From Buddleja alternifolia (Eukaryota; Streptophyta; Magnoliopsida; Lamiales; Scrophulariaceae): DNA of 64,000 bases. Where the stretch lies: NCBI GenBank assembly GCA_019426215.1, contig CM033391.1, positions 5,692,708 to 5,756,707 of the forward strand, written 5' to 3'. The notes under the pieces were generated by a model. It ran no database searches. It was given only the letters and a program-made list of their open reading frames with translations, and had not been told where the DNA came from. The translations under genes and the position numbers were made by a program. The stretch's first letter is position 1. Each line of letters opens with the position of its first letter. Shown here piece after piece: positions 11,312-23,091 of the stretch.

Positions 11312-12222
11312 TGTTACACCCCTACGAGTTGGGTCCTTGACATGACGGGCCAACGTGTAAAGATGTGATGACGGATGTTGAGAGTAGGCGGCATTGGCTA
11401 AGAAACGGGCACAAGTGGGCAAGTTGGGGGCAACGGTGGGCAATGACTCGAGATAAAGTGAGTTTGGCCGAGGAAGTGCAAGATTGTAGCAAGTTGTGGG
11501 CAATTGTGCAGGAAAACTCGTCGGGTGCTTGAGCTAGGCATCCTCGAGTGCGTGAAATTCGGACAGTGGCTGAGGAAACTGGGTAGCAGGTGCACTGTGG
11601 GTTAGGTTCAAGGCAGATTGACTGAGAAAACTTAGCAGGCGGCCCTGCTCCATGCGGGCAGTACTGGGCGAGTTGGGCGACCCGACGTGCGGATGTCAGG
11701 TCATGTGCGAGGCGGTTTGGCGAAGCATTGACCAAGGCTAACCGCTGGACAAGTGTACGCGTGGGATGCTTATTACTGAAGTTTGTGGGCGGTTACAAGC
11801 AGATTTGGTGAGCGAAATTGCCCGACACTTGGAACTTAGTGATAGGTTGAATCCTAGGAGTGGGGGATGTCCATTCCAGGTGCTTGGTGCCTTTAAAACA
11901 AATTGTATACACCATTTTGAGAGAGGAGAGAAGTGTGTACGACTTTAGGGAATCTCCTTGTATTTTACTTGATGAATAAAATATAACGTTGGGCGTTGGC
12001 CTACCGTAAATGTGAATGTGCCCTTTTATATTCAGCATGTGTGCTTGAGTGTGCTTGTTTATGCTAGAGGGGTGTTGAGTATGCTCGTGGAAAACACTAA
12101 TCAATGGGGAAACACGAGAGTGTTGTGTGTTGAGGAAGGCTAACTTGTTCGTGTGGGACGAATCAGGCCGCACGAGGGCCTATGTGTGGGAAAATTCGTT
12201 GTTGAAAAATGCCCCCGTGTCA
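11312..12222 (+). repeat. 3' LTR of the LARD-like element
   Basis: This 911-bp copy of the LTR at 7023-8607 lacks the hAT-like insertion. It ends in GTCA directly before the TSD copy ATTAC (12223-12227). Its first nine bases also occur at 9588-9596 because of the MULE insertion. Confidence 0.9.
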
Positions 12223-12340
12223 ATTACTATAATGAAGAATGTACGTCTCAATATAGCATTTAAAATCTGGAATTTCCAATGACACGGCAGCGGGTTACAA
12301 AGAGCTATATAATAAAAATATAATATGGAAGTACTATTAC

Positions 12341-12733
12341 ATTACAAGAAAACTAAGTATTAGCAATGAAAATATATGTCATGGTTTAAAACCATAGTCT
12401 ATAGCAGTTAAACTCACAACTAATTTAACCATGGTAGATATTTCATATTGCTACCCTAACATCAGCAGTAATGGAAAAAGAATGATAACTATTTTAAGCT
12501 CAAACAAACTTGGAAGATATGCTAATCTAACATTTTTTTACAATGATTGAAAAGTTGTGGTCTTTGTAACTAAACATTGACAATGGCTACGTGTCATGGG
12601 CAATGTTTTGGCTATACTTGCAGATACCATGACTAAAATCGAGGCGAAGTCGTGGTCAATCAATTTTGACCATGACAAAGGTACTATTCACCATCACTAA
12701 GTGATATTGATAAAAAATTAATTTTGTGTAGTG
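12341..12733. mobile_element. CACTA MITE, TSD TTA
   Basis: The left terminus CATTACAAGAAAAC and right terminus TTTTGTGTAGTG are degenerate CACTACAAGAAAA-type inverted ends. They are flanked by TTA at 12338-12340 and 12734-12736. Internal palindromic motifs such as CATGGTTTAAAACCATAG are typical subterminal sequence. At 393 bp it has no coding capacity. Related sequence recurs at 62550-62771. Confidence 0.75.
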
Positions 12734-12736
12734 TTA

Positions 12737-13185
12737 TGAGGCATGATGCTACAATGAGTTGAGGGGGCAAAGTGTTAGTTACCCCAAAAAGAGAACAGAA
12801 TACTATAATCACTTGCACTTTATGATGTTTAAAAGTGGGGAAAAAGAGAAAAGAAAATAGATGATGACAACATTAAAAGCAATTGATTACATAACTCATC
12901 CAACTTTGTCAAGAATTATCATTCAAGCAACATGAGTCACGAGATTTTCGGAATTAGCTCCCCCATTTAAGGTTAATTCTAGGAAAAAGCCAACTAGAGA
13001 TTGCGGCAATTTTTACTTGTAATTCTATATCAGATTGATTTAATGATTCGAGAGTATATTTTGGCCCACATAAAAATTTTCCTAGTTCTTTACCTTTACA
13101 AAACTTTGTACTTATTGCTGTTATGCTACTAGAAATTAGAAAATATATAAATCTATTTTATAATCTATGCTATACATGCAGTGTT
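12737..13185. other. Intergenic, no feature recognised
   Basis: Ordinary AT-rich sequence lies between the CACTA MITE and the SINE. I see no ORF with family resemblance. Confidence 0.5.
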
Positions 13186-13194
13186 GTGTTGGGG

Positions 13195-13356
13195 TTTTTT
13201 TTTTTTTGGTTGTCCGTCCAATTTATCGGAGCTTTGCCTCGACTACATCCGAATCCGACCCGACGGGAGTTTTCTGCATCACAAGGTTTCGAACCCGAAA
13301 CCTTGCTTAAGCAGAAGCGAGCCGCTTACCACTCGAACCAACCTTCATTGATTGGC
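13195..13356 (-). mobile_element. tRNA-derived SINE, TSD GTGTTGGG
   Basis: On the minus strand an RNA polymerase III box A (TGGTTCGAGTGG) is followed about 35 nt later by a box B (GGTTCGAAACC), the internal promoter of a tRNA-like head. A body ending in GGACGGACAACC and a poly-A tail (the T run at 13195-13208 on the plus strand) come next. GTGTTGGG occurs at 13186-13193 and 13357-13364, matching a target-site duplication. Length about 160 bp. The short plus-strand open frame across it is incidental. Confidence 0.85.
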
Positions 13357-13364
13357 GTGTTGGG

Positions 13365-14189
13365 TGGGTTATTGAGTGTATCATATTCATAACAGTGTTT
13401 GGTTGATTTTGTAATTTTTTTTGAAAATATTGTAAAATCTTGAGAACTTATCAAATCTACCAAAGTGTTTGTTTCACGAAGAATATTTAAAAGGGCTTAT
13501 GAACCGAAAAAATAATATGTTGAAAATATGTATATTTCTTTAAAAGAGTGAAAAATTCCAATTTATTAGTTCGAAATTTTACAAACTTCTAGATCTTATT
13601 TTCTTCAAAAAGTACATGAACTTATTGTTAATGTAAGATCATTATAAGATTAAAATATTTTATAAAATGTTTCAAATAAACTTATCCCCTATTGGTCACT
13701 TAAAACTTGTCATGGTAATTCGAGAAAATTACAAGAAAGAGGGATCATACTCAAAAGTTTTGAGATCCCAAAAATTCCATATAAAATCACAATATATGTG
13801 TAATTGAACCAACATAAAATTGCTAGACAAAATTTATTATAATTATATCCTAATTTTAAGGCCCAATACTTATTTATCCACGTTCTAATATGAACATCCA
13901 ACTTCAAGTTCCGTGTGCAATTAAAAATACTAATAGCTTAAAGCATGTAATTTAAGGCAGCAAGAAACTATGAATATAAAAAGATACATTGCGTTGTCCG
14001 CATTCAATTCGTGAAGAAGTTATGATGCAAAAGTTCAATGATTTCATCACACTTAACAAATTCTAATATTTATAATCCATCTAATTAATGTCTGTTATTT
14101 TTTGTACTTTACCTTTATTCCCTTTTGCCTTTTGGTTCAACGCGAGGAGTCAATAAATAGAAAGAAAAGACAATAATATTATCAAAAAC
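13365..14189. other. Intergenic, AT-rich
   Basis: No gene, RNA or mobile-element signature that I can support is visible in this 0.8 kb. Confidence 0.5.
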
Positions 14190-14983
14190 GGCAAAATGCA
14201 CCTCAACCCTTCTAAAATTCCAATTTTAGCATTAAACTTGCATAAAGAAATGAGATTGTACCCCTTGAAATTTGAAGTGTGTAAAACTTTCCCCAAAAAA
14301 TCATTGTTCCGTTGAAATTTTTATTGGAATCTCAATGACGTGTCTTTCAAATATGGGTTATAAGAGCACAAATGCCAAGTTTCATCTTCCCAATAAAAAC
14401 ATTAGTGTTCGCTATTCCGTATTGAAAATTATTAGTAATTGTCTAGATTTTGATACTTTTTAGAAATAACGTATGAACATTTTTTATAGAGTTTTGATTC
14501 AAAATTGTTGACTGTAACACCAATTTACATTGTAAATCATAAGTAATTTGCGTGTGAGATGATGAAACGAGGTTTATAACTTTATAAGTAAACAACGATA
14601 GATACATGATCTAAGTTCCGATAAAATTTGGTATCATTGCGTAGATATATGGTGCATCTCATCTGATTCCTATAGCGTATTCTTCGATTCTATGATAGTA
14701 TAGATAATAGTATAGATGTTGACTGTAACACCAATTTACATTGTAAATCATAAGTAATTTGCGTGTGAGATGATGAAACGAGGTCTATAACTTTATAAGT
14801 AAACAACGATAGATACATGATCTAAATTTCGATAAAATTTGGTATCATTGCGTAGATATATGGTGCATCTCATCTGATTCCTATAGCGTATTCTTCGATT
14901 CTATGATAGTATAGATAATAGTATAGATAATTTTGGGAAAAAGTGCTAAATTGAAACTTTATAGGGGTGAAGTGCATTTTGCC
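14190..14983. mobile_element. TIR element upstream of the carboxypeptidase gene
   Basis: The left end GGCAAAATGCACCTCAACCC and the complement of the right end, GGCAAAATGCACTTCACCCC, are inverted repeats that continue imperfectly for about 45 bp (AATTTTAGCA / AATTTAGCAC). No transposase is present and no matching TSD was found. It ends 190 bp before the carboxypeptidase ATG, so it occupies the distal promoter. The superfamily is unresolved, though MULE-like TIRs are plausible. Confidence 0.65.
14508..14929. repeat. Perfect-looking 211-bp tandem duplication
   Basis: Positions 14508-14718 and 14719-14929 both start TTGACTGTAACACC and end AGTATAGAT, with only about two visible base differences. 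The duplication lies wholly inside the TIR element and is recent. Confidence 0.9.
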
Positions 14984-15112
14984 TCATTGAAAAAGAAAAG
15001 GACACAAAAGACCGTTAAGGCCCCCCTATTTCCCCCCACTTTTGTTCTCTCTCTCACACACACAAAACACATACAAATACAATACAATGCACATTTCTCA
15101 CTCCATCTCTAC

Positions 15113-15119
15113 TATATAA
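15113..15119 (+). promoter_or_regulatory. TATA box of the carboxypeptidase gene
   Basis: TATATAA stands 54 bp upstream of the ATG at 15173, behind a CT/CA-rich tract (15048-15075). With a start about 30 bp downstream the 5' UTR would be very short, so the exact start site is uncertain. Confidence 0.5.
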
Positions 15120-15172
15120 CCAACCAACCCCCATTCACAAACTCCTTCATCACAAACTCTTTAACAACAAAA

Positions 15173-18100
15173 ATGGCTTCAGCCCTTTCTCTATTTCTCT
15201 TCGTTTTCGCCATTTCTGCAACTGTTTCATTAGCAGAAACGAATGATGATTCGATATCGTCTTCCGATTTCAAGTTCCCGAAAACAGAGGCGGAAAGACT
15301 CATCAGAAGCCTCAACTTGTTCCCTAAACATGAAGTGAACTATCATGTTGGCGAAGAATACAATCTCGGTGCTTCGAGAATCGTCGAAAAGGAATTTAAG
15401 TTCCCTTTTGTGGGGGATTCAGGGGCTTCTGTTCAAGAATTGGGCCACCATGCTGGTTACTATAAACTGCCACACAGTAAAGATGCAAGGTATAAATTAA
15501 TTACTGATTTCAATGAATAATTCAATATAATAATCTTTAATTACCGTATATATATATGTGTGTGTGTGTGTGTGTGGAAATGAGTAAAGGATAAAGAATT
15601 ATGATTTAAATTTCCCCTCGAGATGATTTCCCAAGTAAGCGGCAAATTACTGAAAAAGATCCGAAAAATTGCTGACAGTTTTTTGTATTATTGTAAATTA
15701 ATAAGAGCACACTTTTGTCAATCATCCCTTTTCCTAATTGCTACCTGTTGGAGTCTTAGAACATTCCTATATGTGCATTTTTATGATACAATCATAACCT
15801 GTGTCTCGCCGAGTTCAATTATATTTCACAAGACGAGTGAATTATATTTAGCACCTAATTAGTTATTAGGTAAATTAATCGGATTCGGCTAAAACCAGGA
15901 TCGGGTCAGAATTGTACGCGTAGTTATTGCTAACTTTGCCTCTCTTGCACTCATATAAATAAGCCCCCATCTGTTCCAGATTCTAATTTAATTCTGTAAT
16001 AAATGCCAAATATGCCAATGACCATAGACAGAAAGACCAAGGGGCCTGGACTAGGTGGACCCCCCCTCCAAATTTCGGATCATTTATTGAAGTTTGTGCA
16101 TCATCTTGTATTTCACGTCACATATATATTGAAATAAATGTTCCAAAGTGGGAGGCCTTTAGTCTATAATCTCAAATTTAATGTGTTAAATATATGTTTA
16201 TCAAATTTTACCTCCTAAGTCCTAAATATATCTATATCTTACCCCGACACAATGAATTTTGGTTCCATCCCTAACAATGACAGTATGGTAGCTCTTTATG
16301 TTTTGTTTATATGCTTAGTATTGAACCAATTGTTATGTCATTGGAAGACCTTTTGCCCAATTTTTGAGATAAAATATCTGCAGGATGTTCTATTTTTTCT
16401 TTGAGTCACGAAACAGCAGGGCGACAGATCCTGTTGTTATATGGCTAACTGGGGGACCAGGATGCAGTAGTGAATTGGCTTTGTTTTACGAAAATGGCCC
16501 TTTTCACATAACCAAGAACCTTTCCTTAGCATGGAATGATTTTGGATGGGACAAGGTAATTTCGAAGCTCCCCCTTTTGTTTCCACCATTGAACTTGTAT
16601 AATTTCAGTAATTTGAATTTATTGCTGTTTTGCAACGAAGGTTTCAAATCTTATATACGTCGATCAGCCTACTGGAACGGGTTTCAGCTATAGTTCGGAT
16701 GATGATGATATTAGGCACAACGAGGAGGGTGTTAGCAATGATCTATATGACTTCTTGCAGGTTTGTCTCTCTTATGTACATTTCCTATTTCCAAAAGCAT
16801 TGCGAAAATATATGATCACACTTTTCCCTGTATTTAATCAGTTTTCACTCGTATGATGAAGAAAATATATGACGGGATTGTAGAGTCTAATAAAAAGGAA
16901 TTACTGGGAAAATGATTACTCGTCGATTCAACTTCTATAGAAGGGAATTTTGGTCATTTTACAGATCCATGTAATACCTCTTTTTTTCCCTAACAATACA
17001 TTCTATATATTAGGCCTTTTTCAAGGAGCATCCTGAGTATACAAAGAATGATTTTTACATCACTGGAGAATCATATGCTGGGCATTACATCCCGGCATTT
17101 GCTGCCCGAGTTCATCAAGGAAACAAAAACAAAGAAGGGCTTCATATCAATCTAAAAGTACATATCTCACTGAACTACTGTCTATTTTTTACTTCAAATT
17201 CCATTTACTGTTCTGATTTTACTTAACCTTTTGTTATTTTCTCAGGGATTTGCCATTGGAAATGGACTTACAGACCCTGAAATACAATACAAGGCATACA
17301 CTGATTACGCTCTGGACATGAAACTGATTACACAGTCAGAACACAACAGCATGAGCAAATCGGTTTCAGATTGCGAACAAGCAATTAAGCTTTGTGGTAA
17401 ATCCCAAATTTCAAATCAGTAGTATTTGATGATTTTATTTTCTGATATGTTTGCTAAATTATCTTTCTTCTCGTGTTTTTCTTCTTTAGGTGCTGATGGT
17501 GGATCTTCTTGTGTGGCTGCATACATGGTTTGCAACAATATCTTCAACCGGATAGTGAGCAAATCTGGTGGTAAAAATGTAAGAGAAACATTTCTACATA
17601 TCTTATATCATAACAAGCAAGAAACACGAAAAATCTTTGTTTAATTCATGTTTTTTTGTCTCTCTTATGCAGTACTATGATATAAGAAAGAAGTGTGAGG
17701 GTGATCTGTGCTACGATTTCTCCAATATGGAAGATTTTCTGAACCTAAAATCAGTTAGAGATGCTCTTGGTGTTGGGAACATAGATTTCGTGTCCTGTAG
17801 TTCAACAGTGTACGAGGCTATGGTCACGGATTGGATGAGAAATCTTGAAGTTGGAATTCCTACACTTCTTGAGGACGGAATCAAATTACTCGTATATGCT
17901 GGGGAGTATGATCTCATATGCAACTGGCTTGGTAAGGTTTCTTTCGTCTGTATCATAAACCATCTTTCTTTCACTTATCCGAGAAGGGACATCACTAGAA
18001 TTCTAAGTCTCGAAGACTATATAAATATCTTGGATCATATGAGGGATATTTAGCAATTCATAAGGCATAAATACGACAAAACTGCCAAATTCGTCATGTA

Positions 18101-19104
18101 ATTATAGGGGCAGCAAATTTAGTCCTATAGATTGTGATACCGACAACGGACACAAACTTTCAAATTTTGGCGAATTGAGGACAAATTTCGTTACAACTTG
18201 AAAAGTTGATAGGAAATTTGCATGTTTCAGGCACATGACATTTTCCATTTGGGAATTTTCAATTTTTTTTTTATTTGTTAGGTTGGGGGGTGGGGAGGTG
18301 GGGAGAATCATGACATTGAGGACCAAAATGTCATTTATCATAATTGGTAGGACCAAAGTTACGGCCCAATGCTAGGTGAACTTGCAATTATTTCTCTGTA
18401 AGTTGAGGAATTGGGAATTTAAGTCCTGCAAACTTAGTACGAGAAAACATTTTTGGTCCTCACGTGTGCAACGTGCGCTATTTTACCTTTACAGTGGAAT
18501 AAGCCCCAAATTACACGGCCCGTGTTTCTTTCCGGTCACTTTCTTTTACTTTTCTAAATTTCCAATAGAATTTGTTCTTAAATTGTGAAAAATTGGAAGT
18601 TAGTGTTTTAACTTGTCAGTATCTCAGTTTACAAGATTTTGCCACTCACATATAATCACATAACGAATTTTGCAATTTTGCATGCAAAATATTAAATTCG
18701 ATAATTTATATGTAAAATTTGAAACTTTACCGACTAGAAGAGAGCAGCTGCTAGGTCCAGCCCTCTAGCTTCGTCTCTGCTTTCGAAATGCATAGTAGAA
18801 TCAGAGAGTTAATGATGTATTTATGTATTTTCTTCTTAATGTGACAGGGAATTCGAGATGGGTTCATGCCATGGAATGGTCGGGTCAGAAGGAATTTGTG
18901 GCAGCTTCCACGACTCCATTTTCAGTGGATGGCGTGGAGGCCGGATTACATAAGGGCCACGGTCCGCTTACGTTTCTTAAAGTGCACGATGCGGGTCATA
19001 TGGTTCCGATGGATCAGCCAAAGGCATCCTTAGAAATGTTAAAGAGGTGGATGCAGGGGAAATTACCCTTGAAACAGGCGGATGTACACCTTGCTCCTAT
19101 GTGA
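15173..19104 (+). CDS. SCPL: Serine carboxypeptidase-like protein (peptidase S10), eight exons
   Basis: The predicted product is a secreted or vacuolar serine carboxypeptidase that removes C-terminal residues from peptides. Exons: 15173-15489, 16384-16555, 16641-16760, 17014-17157, 17246-17396, 17490-17578, 17673-17931, 18848-19104. All introns are GT-AG and the exons join in frame to 502 codons, the family's usual length. The start was chosen because [20 protein letters not shown] is a classic signal peptide (cleavage near residue 21) and because a TATA box lies upstream. An acidic propeptide-like region follows. Oxyanion-hole motif [10 protein letters not shown] is in exon 2. Catalytic residues are Ser223 (GESYAGHY, exon 4), Asp411 ([11 protein letters not shown], exon 7) and His468 ([12 protein letters not shown], exon 8). 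The sequence resembles the Arabidopsis SCPL47-49 group, which act as peptidases rather than the acyltransferase-type SCPLs. No lesion is visible. Intron 7 (916 bp) is long and contains repeat-like sequence. Confidence 0.93.
18060..18600. repeat. Repeat-like insertion in SCPL intron 7
   Basis: This intronic stretch is made of GAGGACAAA/GGACCAAA-type phrases in both orientations with a T-rich centre (18250-18300). Degenerate non-autonomous MULE-type elements such as the one at 63014 look similar. No clean ends or TSD could be assigned. The adjoining splice sites (17932 and 18847) look normal. Confidence 0.4.
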
Positions 19105-19347
19105 TTTAAAGTTGCTATACAAAAACTCCTTCAAATGTTTGGTCATATGAAGAAAATGTAAAGAAATATTAGAATCAGGAGTTTATATATATACTTGGAA
19201 AAAGGAAAGATGTAACGGTGATGCTGAAAAATTTACATTGTTTTATCTTAGTTTTATGGTGAACTCTATGTGGAAGTGGTGAATTTGTTTGGTAGCTAAT
19301 TACATTTGTGAAATTAATACCTATGTAAGTTATTCCAAATTATAATA
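19105..19347 (+). other. 3' flank/UTR of the SCPL gene
   Basis: Sequence after the stop codon is AT-rich and contains a stretch (19178-19290) that recurs in diverged form at 62170-62300. The hAT element begins at 19356. Confidence 0.5.
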
Positions 19348-19794
19348 CCCCTAATTAGGGATGCCCACGAGCCGAGCCGAGGCTAGCTAAATTTCTCGGT
19401 TCGAGCCAAGAATTTTGAGCTTGAGCTCATGAAAAAAATAAATTAATATATATTATTATTAATTTTGTATTATTATTATGTGTGTATATATATATAGTCC
19501 GTTCTCTCTCCATGGAGTAGAACTCCCCTCTTGTAGGTGTTAGGGTTTAATCCCTGGTTTGACAATCCTTGTCCCTCTCATCCGTATTCCATCTCTCTCC
19601 TCTATCTCTCTTTATTTATCTCTTTTTTCCCTATCTCTCTCTTCATTTACTCCCTTTGTTTTTTCTCCCTCCTTACTCCTGCCATGTCTTCAAGTTACCT
19701 GGATACAACCCCACACAAACCCATTAATGAAATTCCCTCAACTGTTAGCACCATAGTGTGCAAAGTAATCGCAGACAAATCCCTCAACTTTGGC

Positions 19795-20284
19795 TGTTGA
19801 AGATGGCTCATTTTTCATTTGGTTAAAGAATTGGTTGTTATCCCACATAGGAAAATATTGAAAGTGGTGAGTTCAATTCTTGTATAAAGGTGGACTACCT
19901 CTTCACCTTTTAGATATCCCAAATTGCCTAAGTCTTTTAGCAATTTCTTCTTTCTTCCTCTATAGTTTGTAATAGTTTCACTTTAGTCCTTTAGTGAAAT
20001 ATTTTGGTGGGGTCCGAGGACGTAGGCTAAATTAGCCGAACCTTGTTAAATTTGGTGTTCTTTATTTTGTGCTATTCTTCAAGTAGCCATTGTTAGTTAT
20101 AGTTGTAGTGTTATATTGTGCTATTAAATTCGTCTAGTTAATTCTGTCGAGGAGGTTGGGTTTTAAGCGCGACCGTGTGACGCCTCCAATCTTTCCTGGG
20201 AATTAAATCTAGTGTGGTTTTCTAGTACAATATTTCTCTCGCTATTTCTATATTTGGTGGAATATGACTCTGAGTTCCACAACA
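19795..20284 (+). repeat. 5' LTR of the copia element
   Basis: This 490-bp LTR carries a TATA-like TATAAAGG at 19883-19890, the expected RNA polymerase II promoter. It is near-identical to 24454-24943. Confidence 0.95.
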
Positions 20285-20421
20285 AGTGGTATCAGAGCTC
20301 GGGTATTCTGAGTATGCTCTGTGGTCGCAGTTTAATCTGATCTTCCACATCAGAAAAGTTTTCCCGGGCTATTTGGCTTTCGCATTTGGAGGGCTATTGA
20401 AGAATAATTTGTAAACCAAAA

Positions 20422-23091
20422 ATGGAAGACACCTCAAAAGCATCGTCGTCGTCCATTTGGGCGAGAACCACTGTGGCAAATACGCGATTGGCAGTGGAGT
20501 CTTTTGATGGCACATGCCATTTTGGTATGTGACAAAGCGAAGTTGTAGACGCACTCTTTCAACAAGGTCTATACTTAGCTATTGAAGAGAAGAAACCAAA
20601 TGATATAAAGGAAAAAGATTGGAGTATGATGAATCGGTTGGCATGTGGAACAATTCGTTCGTGTCTATCCAGAGAGCAGAGATATGCGTTTTCGAAAGAA
20701 AACTTGGCATATAAATTGTGGATAGCACTGGAGGAGAAGTTTCTGAAGAAAAGTTGTCAGAATAAGCTCCATTTGAAGAAGCGGCTCTTTCGCTTCACAT
20801 TTGTTTCGGGTTCCACTATGAATAGTCACATTACCAGTTTTAATCAACTGGTTACCGATTTGATCAATTTGGATGAGACTTTTAAAGACGAGGATTTGGC
20901 TCTGATGTTGCTGGGATCCCTTCCTGAGGAGTTTGAGTTTCTTGAAACAACTCTACTTCACGGGAAGGCTGCTGTATCTCTTAGCGAAGTTTGTGCTGCC
21001 CTGTACAGTTATGAGCTGAGAAAGAAGGACAAGCAAGTTAGTTCAGGCGGAGATGCAGAGGTTTTGTTCGTCAGAGGTCGTTCACAAAACAAAAACAAAG
21101 GAAAGAAAGGGAGATCCAAGTCCAGACATAAACTAAGCAAAGACGAGTGTGCCTATTGTCGAGAAACAGGACACTGGAAGAGAGATTGCCCAAAGCTGAC
21201 AACTAAGGGCAATTCTAAGGCCGTGGCGGAATCAAATGTAATCGCGTGTGATGATGCCGAATCGGACTTCTCATTGGCGACATCATCCAGCGGTGCTTCT
21301 GAAGTATGGATGCTGGATTCAGCATGTAGTCATCATATGACACCACATTTGGATTGGTTCTTTGATTTCAAAGAACAAAATGACGTTGTCTTCACAGCAA
21401 ATGAAGCTCCTCTTACTACACTTGGGATTGGTTCAGTTCGCTTGAAGAATCATGATGGATCAATCATAACCCTAAAGGGTGTTCGGTATGCACCAGAAGT
21501 GAAGAAAAACCTTATTTCCGTTGGAACTTTAGAATCGAAAGGTTTTGAAGTAAGAGCTAAGGATGGGGTGATGAAGATCATCTCTGGTGCACTCGTGGTA
21601 ATGAAGGGAATTCGGAAGAACAACAATACGTATCACTACATGGGTGGTACAGTTGTGGGTGCAGTAGCAGCAGTTACTGTTGATGATCGGAATTCAGAAG
21701 CAGTTAGGCTATGGCATATGCGCTTGGGACATGCAGGTGGAAAATCCTTGAATCTCCTCATAAATCAAGGATTGTTGAAAGGAGTGAAATACTCCAAATT
21801 GGAGTTTTGTGAACATTGTGTTCGTGGGAAACAGACAAGGGTTAAATTTGGAACAGCAATCCATAATACTGAGGGTATCTTGGATTATGTTCATTCGGAT
21901 GTATGGGGTCCCTCAAAAACGAGTTCTTTGGGAGGGAAACACTATTTTGTAACCTTTGTTGATGATTTTTCCCGGAGAGTTTGGGTGTATACTATGAAGA
22001 CGAAGGATGAAGTGTTTGAGGTATTCCTCAAATGGAAAAAGATGGTGGAAACTCAGACTGATAAAAAGGTCAAACGTCTCCGTACAGACAATGGTGGAGA
22101 ATTTAGGAGTGGTCCATTTCAAAAATTTTGTGAGGATGAAGGCATTGTCAGACACTTCACTGTTAGACATACACCACAACAGAACGGAGTGGCAGAACGC
22201 ATGAACCGGACTTTGCTGGAGAAAGTTCGGTGTTTGTTATCCAATGCTGGGTTGGGTAAAGAATTTTGGGCTGAGGCTATGACGTATGCGTGTCATCTCG
22301 TTAATCGTCTACCATCTACTGCTATTGATGGAAAAACACCATTTGAGAAATGGTTTGGAAAGCCTGCTGCTGATTATGATTCCTTACATGTGTTTGGTTC
22401 CACTGCATATTATCATGTTAAGGAATCAAAGTTGGATCCTAGAGCAAAGAAAGCAGTGTTCATGGGGATCACCTCTGGTATAAAAGGCTATCGCCTTTGG
22501 TGTCCAGAGACAAAGAAAATAATCTTTAGCAGGGATGTCACCTTTGATGAATCTACCATGTTGGAAAAGGTGAATGCAGAACAGCAGGATGGTACTCCCA
22601 AACAGGTGGAGTTTGAAAAGTTTGTTGTCCCAGCAGATCAAGAAACTCTTGATCATTCTCCTACGGTAGAAGGAGATTTTGAAGAAGATGAAGTTCAACC
22701 CCAAGAACTTCCACAGCAACTTGAATCAATTGCAACTAGCAAGCCAAAGAGGACAATCAGAAAGCCTGCTCGCTTTGATGATATGGTGGCTTGTGCATCT
22801 GCAATTGCCGCTGATGATGTTCCTACCACTTATATTGAAGCAGTCAAAGGACCAGAGAAAGATAAGTGGAGGATTGCCATGAGTGAAGAAATGCAGTCCC
22901 TTCATAAGAATCAAACATGGGAACTGCCAGTCTCCCGAAGGGAAAGCAGGCAATTGGATGCAAATGGGTATTTGCAAAGAAAGATGGATTTCCTAGCCAA
23001 GGTGATGTTCGCTACAAAGCCAGATTGGTGGCCAAAGGTTACGCTCAGAAGGAGGGCATTGATTATAATGAGGTGTTTTCTCCAGTTGTAA
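20422..23091 (+). pseudogene. Copia gag-protease-integrase (N-terminal polyprotein), broken
   Basis: The polyprotein appears to start at ATG 20422, but an in-frame TGA follows at 20530-20532. The frame is then open to 23091. Visible parts in order: UBN2-type gag, zinc knuckle CAYCRETGHWKRDC (21148-21189), aspartic protease site with DSACSHHMTP (about 21316), and GAG-pre-integrase (HMRLGHAGG, HCVRG). The integrase core follows, with catalytic acidic residues in HSDVWGP, RTDNGGE and NGVAERMN. Near 22930, before the RT, the frame shifts and the tail to 23091 is out of frame. The element is therefore probably not self-mobile now, although its LTRs are almost identical. Confidence 0.9.

Larger units (their letters stand above)
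7023..12222 (+). mobile_element. Non-coding LTR retrotransposon (LARD-like), TSD ATTAC, with nested insertions
   Basis: The element is bounded by TGTTACACC...CA ends and an exact ATTAC duplication (7018-7022 and 12223-12227). The 5' LTR is 7023-8607. A primer-binding site matching the initiator-Met tRNA 3' end follows (8610-8621). A purine tract (9574-9587) precedes the 3' LTR. Without its insertions the element is about 2.8 kb: LTRs of about 915 bp and an internal region of only 980 bp (8608-9587) that encodes no gag or pol. It is therefore non-autonomous. A hAT-like element sits in the 5' LTR and a MULE sits at the start of the 3' LTR. Confidence 0.9.

Noticed and set aside
14190..14983. 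Assigning the promoter-proximal TIR element to the MULE superfamily
   Set aside because: The flanking sequences (ATCAAAAAC against TCATTGAAA) do not form a convincing 9-bp TSD, so the superfamily is left open.
14933..15172. Upstream extension of the carboxypeptidase first exon to ATG 14933
   Set aside because: The extension would start inside the TIR element and lacks a signal peptide at its own N-terminus. ATG 15173 starts a textbook signal peptide and lies just after a TATA box.
15623..15862. Open frame in SCPL intron 1
   Set aside because: It is intronic, AT-rich and unlike any part of peptidase S10.
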